Assembly: GCF_900094705.1 (NCBI RefSeq)
Contig: NZ_FMAR01000014.1
Location: 1-64,000, forward strand
Reading direction: 5' to 3'
DNA length: 64,000 nt
DNA from: Chitinophaga costaii
GTDB taxonomy: Bacteria > Bacteroidota > Bacteroidia > Chitinophagales > Chitinophagaceae
The translations under genes were made by a program, and so were the position numbers. Of the stretch, positions 61,359 through 64,000 are shown piece after piece; the first letter of the stretch is position 1; the number at the start of each line of letters is the position of its first letter. The notes under the pieces were generated by a model. That model worked only from the letters and a program-made list of their open reading frames with translations, did not search any database and was not told the DNA's origin.

Positions 61359-61961
61359 TTACAATTCGTTTTTTCGGCTGTTAATTTCATCGCGGATGGT
61401 AATTGCGCGAATATAATCTTCCTGTTCCAGCACTTCACCCAGCAAGGTGTTCAGGTCTTCCAGGCTCATAGCGTGGAGATTATCTTCGGCGCCCTTTTCG
61501 TGTTCGGATATGGTGGGCGACAAAGGTTTGTTGGCCTTCTTGCCCGTGGTATCATCCAGCAGGATGCCCGCGCTGTTAAGAATATTTTCGTAGGTGTAAA
61601 TAGGGCAACCGAAACGTACGGCCAGGGCCAGGGCATCGGAAGTACGGGAATCTATCTCAATCGTGTCTTCACTGTTACTGCATACCAGCTTGGAATAAAA
61701 AATGCCTTCCTGCAGGTTGCTGATCACTACTTCGTGCAATTCCACGCTGAAAGCGGTCATGAAATTTTTCATGAGGTCATGGGTTAACGGGCGGCTTGGC
61801 TGCATTTTTTCCAACGCAACGGCAATGGCTTGTGCTTCAAATCCACCGATTACAATGGGTAACCGGCGTAATCCATTCACTTCGCCCAGCACCACTGCAT
61901 ACGAATGGGTTTGCGTAATACTGTGGGACAAGGCTACAATTTCCAGTTCTATTTTTCTCAT
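61359..61961 (-). CDS. DUF151 bifunctional nuclease domain protein with C-terminal UVR motif
   Basis: A 200-residue cytoplasmic protein. The N-terminal ~135 residues form the bifunctional nuclease (DUF151/BFN) domain: VVLGEVNGLRRLPIVIGGFEA, with EAQAIAVALE, then RPLTHDLM and SRTSDALALAVR. An acidic linker follows, then a UVR motif (LNTLLGEVLEQEDYIRAITIRDEIN, quoted in part: EDYIRAITIRDEINSRK) as in UvrB/UvrC and McsA. Members with this layout are frequent in Bacteroidota. The activity in bacteria is not settled. Confidence 0.9.
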   Translation of the reverse strand: MRKIELEIVALSHSITQTHSYAVVLGEVNGLRRLPIVIGGFEAQAIAVALEKMQPSRPLTHDLMKNFMTAFSVELHEVVISNLQEGIFYSKLVCSNSEDTIEIDSRTSDALALAVRFGCPIYTYENILNSAGILLDDTTGKKANKPLSPTISEHEKGAEDNLHAMSLEDLNTLLGEVLEQEDYIRAITIRDEINSRKNEL

Positions 61962-62157
61962 ATTTGGTCCGCGTTGTCGCTGATAGTTTGTAGAACCGTG
62001 AAGTTAAAAAAATAATTTGGCATGTTAAAATATCCACGGTGTATAACCTTGAATACTACACGTTTCGGTTATAAAATATAAAGCAAAGCCCGCACCAAAA
62101 TGCTAACCGGCAATACTTTCGAGCCAGCCGTATGGTGAAGGCCTTGCCCGTAAACAG

Positions 62158-63117
62158 TTATTGCAATGCTTTTACTGCTTCGGTGATCTTAGGCACCACT
62201 TCAAAGGCGTCGCCTACAATGCCGTAGTCGGCCGCTTTGAAGAAGGGCGCTTCAGGATCTTTGTTGATCACCACGATCACCTTGCTACCGTTTACCCCTG
62301 CCAGGTGTTGGATGGCTCCGGAAATACCGATGGCAATGTATAAGTTTGGACGGATGGCAAGGCCGGTTTGTCCTACATGTTCATGGTGAGGCCGCCAACC
62401 AGCATCTGCTACCGGGCGGGAGCAGGCCGTAGTGGCACCCAGCGCTTTGGCCAAGTCTTCCACCAGTCCCCAGTTTTCAGGGCCTTTTAAACCCCGCCCT
62501 CCACTTACCACGAGGGTGGCTTCCGATAATGGCACCTCACCGGAAATAACTTCCCTTTGCAACACTTTTACTTTAGCAGGGGGAATACTGGTGTTGAAAT
62601 TCACCACTTCGGCAGTAAGGCCGGAAGGCTCCAGGGCAAAGGTGTTCGGCATTACCGCCACTACTTTTGTGGCCGATGTAATGTTTACACTGGCAAAAGC
62701 TTTACCGGAAAACACATTCTTTTTCACCACAAAACCACCTGCGAGGTCGGGCAACGAAATAGCGCCGGTTACCAATCCAGCTTTGAGGCGGGCGGCCACA
62801 CGGGGAGCAATGGCGCGGCCATCGAAATTAAAAGGGAATACCAGTACATCGGCGCTTTCCTGTGCTGCCGCCTCAGCAATAACATGGGTATAGGCGGCAG
62901 CGTCTACTTCATTTAAAGAAGGAGCCGCAACATGCAGCACTTTCGTAACGCCATAGTTGCCCAACGTGGCCAGCGCGGCGTCATCGGCAGCTCCCAGCAC
63001 AATGGCGGAGGCAGTGGTATGCAGTAATTGGGCCACTTTGGAACCATATTGAATGGCTTCCAGGGCGCTCTTTTTTACAACACCTTCAACCTGGTCTGCA
63101 AATATTAAAACGGACAT
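62158..63117 (-). CDS. etfA: Electron transfer flavoprotein alpha subunit
   Basis: A 319-residue protein. The C-terminal FAD domain carries [17 protein letters not shown] and [21 protein letters not shown], the EtfA signature; [20 protein letters not shown] is the FAD-contacting block before it. With EtfB it carries electrons from acyl-CoA dehydrogenases to the quinone pool via ETF-QO or a Bcd complex. The N-terminal domain is normal ([18 protein letters not shown]). It lies 62 bases after etfB in one operon. Confidence 0.96.
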   Translation of the reverse strand: MSVLIFADQVEGVVKKSALEAIQYGSKVAQLLHTTASAIVLGAADDAALATLGNYGVTKVLHVAAPSLNEVDAAAYTHVIAEAAAQESADVLVFPFNFDGRAIAPRVAARLKAGLVTGAISLPDLAGGFVVKKNVFSGKAFASVNITSATKVVAVMPNTFALEPSGLTAEVVNFNTSIPPAKVKVLQREVISGEVPLSEATLVVSGGRGLKGPENWGLVEDLAKALGATTACSRPVADAGWRPHHEHVGQTGLAIRPNLYIAIGISGAIQHLAGVNGSKVIVVINKDPEAPFFKAADYGIVGDAFEVVPKITEAVKALQ

Positions 63118-63179
63118 ACATGATAAATTTAAGGTAACATGGAATTACCGCGTGGTGGCGGTTTTGAAAGGCAACATGT

Positions 63180-63920
63180 TTATATCACTTTAGCTTCTTC
63201 ATGCAGCAGGCGAACCAGTTCTGCAGGATTATCAGCTGGAATAAGTTTCACGCCCGCTTTGGCCGGGGGTAATTCAAAACTTACAATGCTGGTCAGCGTG
63301 TCTGCTGCAACCGGCTCACTTACGGTAAGTGGCTTGGTACGGGCTGCCATGATGCCGCGCATATTAGGTATGCGGGCTTCTGCCATCCCTTTTTGGCAGC
63401 TTACCACTACAGGCAATGTTACCTGGTTTACCTCTTCCCCACCCTCTATTTCCCGGCGTATGGTGGCGGTATTGCCATTTAATTCAAATTTTGCAGCAAT
63501 GGAAACAAAAGGTAGCTGTAGCAGTTCCGCTACCATGCCCCCAATGCCAGAGCCATTGAAATCGATAGTTTCCTTACCGGTAAAAATAAGGTCGTAACCC
63601 TGTTGGGCTGCCAGCGCGGCTATTTGTGCAGCAATATAATAACTGTCCTGACTGTTGGCATTGATGCGAAATGCTTCATCGCCTCCCAGGGCCAACGCTT
63701 TGCGGATAATGGGTTCTGTATCGGCACCGCCTACGGTAACCAGGTGCACGGTGGCACCGGTAGCTTCTTTCAGTTCCAGGGCACGAACCAGGGCATACCA
63801 TTCGTCGTAGGGGTTGACGATAAATTGAACACCCGCTTCACTGAATTTCGTGTTATTGTCGGTGAACGCTATTTTTGCAGTTGTGTCGGGAGTTTTGCTA
63901 ATACAAACTAAAATCTTCAT
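63180..63920 (-). CDS. etfB: Electron transfer flavoprotein beta subunit
   Basis: A 246-residue protein with MKILVCISKTPDTTAKIAF, NPYDEWYALVRALELKEATGA and the AMP-binding/EtfB block DLIFTGKETIDFNGSGIGGMVAELL. GIPNMRGIMAARTKPL is given here as RIPNMRGIMAARTK. EtfB binds AMP and pairs with EtfA. First gene of the etfBA operon; its promoter, a textbook Bacteroidota pair, lies at 63958-63987. The leader is about 37 bases. Confidence 0.96.
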   Translation of the reverse strand: MKILVCISKTPDTTAKIAFTDNNTKFSEAGVQFIVNPYDEWYALVRALELKEATGATVHLVTVGGADTEPIIRKALALGGDEAFRINANSQDSYYIAAQIAALAAQQGYDLIFTGKETIDFNGSGIGGMVAELLQLPFVSIAAKFELNGNTATIRREIEGGEEVNQVTLPVVVSCQKGMAEARIPNMRGIMAARTKPLTVSEPVAADTLTSIVSFELPPAKAGVKLIPADNPAELVRLLHEEAKVI

Positions 63921-63957
63921 GACCTTTAACTGTTTTATTGTTTAAACGCGGTATGGG

Positions 63958-63987
63958 CAAATATATCCAATTCGGGTATATGAGCAA
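63958..63987 (-). promoter_or_regulatory. etfBA promoter (consensus TTG-N19-TATATTTG)
   Basis: On the minus strand TTG (63987-63985), 19 bases, then TATATTTG (63965-63958). Same -7 octamer and spacing as the tatA promoter. Confidence 0.75.
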
Positions 63988-64000
63988 GCACTGAATAAAT

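Overview
This 64 kb window comes from the chromosome of a member of the Bacteroidota, most likely the Chitinophagaceae (Chitinophaga-like). Evidence: -7 elements of the Bacteroidota type (TAnnTTTG, in two cases exactly 19 bp from a -33 TTG), starts that mostly lack a Shine-Dalgarno sequence, a giant secreted protein with a gliding-motility-type C-terminal sorting domain (type IX secretion), a futalosine-pathway menaquinone gene, S9B and M1 exopeptidases, and mannan and alpha-glucan hydrolases. I see no integrase, transposase, phage gene, CRISPR array, tRNA or rRNA. About 55 genes are supported. Most are ordinary housekeeping or carbohydrate-use genes.

Layout. 1-7.6 kb: a heptanucleotide tandem array, then GH13 alpha-glucosidase, a small Tudor/KOW-like protein, a GH5 mannanase lipoprotein, a YoaK-type membrane protein and a GH63-like hydrolase. 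7.6-11.4 kb: secreted low-complexity proteins (Pro/Thr-rich, His/Lys-rich, and two tandem Lys/Ala-rich paralogues), an alpha/beta-hydrolase esterase and a beta-barrel protein. 11.5-18.5 kb: an EamA transporter, then a GT-C-like membrane protein divergent from a four-gene operon resembling the decaprenylphosphoryl-arabinose pathway (UbiA phosphoribosyltransferase, DprE1-like, DprE2-like, HAD phosphatase). 18.7-28.9 kb: fatty-acid desaturase, oligopeptide-binding lipoprotein, M1 peptidase, mqnA, an A+T-rich lipoprotein, purB, a YraN-type protein and manA.

28.9-41.4 kb: lepA, acyl-CoA-binding protein, ornithine aminotransferase with a VIT-like membrane protein, DPP4-type peptidase, class I aldolase, a DUF892 ferritin-like protein with histone-like and acidic tails, a Pif1-like helicase and thioredoxin. 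41.5-49.5 kb: a split YeeE/YedE pair, a SMUG2-like DNA glycosylase, an Omp85-type barrel, an NAD-epimerase-like protein, a PAS/H-box protein without an ATPase domain, a FecR-N-terminus-like membrane protein, tatA and a PepSY membrane protein. 49.8-59.3 kb: one gene of about 3180 codons with a nearly identical 1353-bp internal tandem duplication. 59.7-64 kb: rpmI-rplT, ispE, a DUF151 nuclease and etfB-etfA.

Most notable items: the arabinose-donor-like operon with an adjacent candidate glycosyltransferase and an HAD in place of the mycobacterial PAP2 phosphatase; the histone-tailed DUF892 protein; the recently duplicated repeat units in the giant adhesin; and the tandem small basic secreted peptides. 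Nothing here is clearly a wholly new defence or mobile system.
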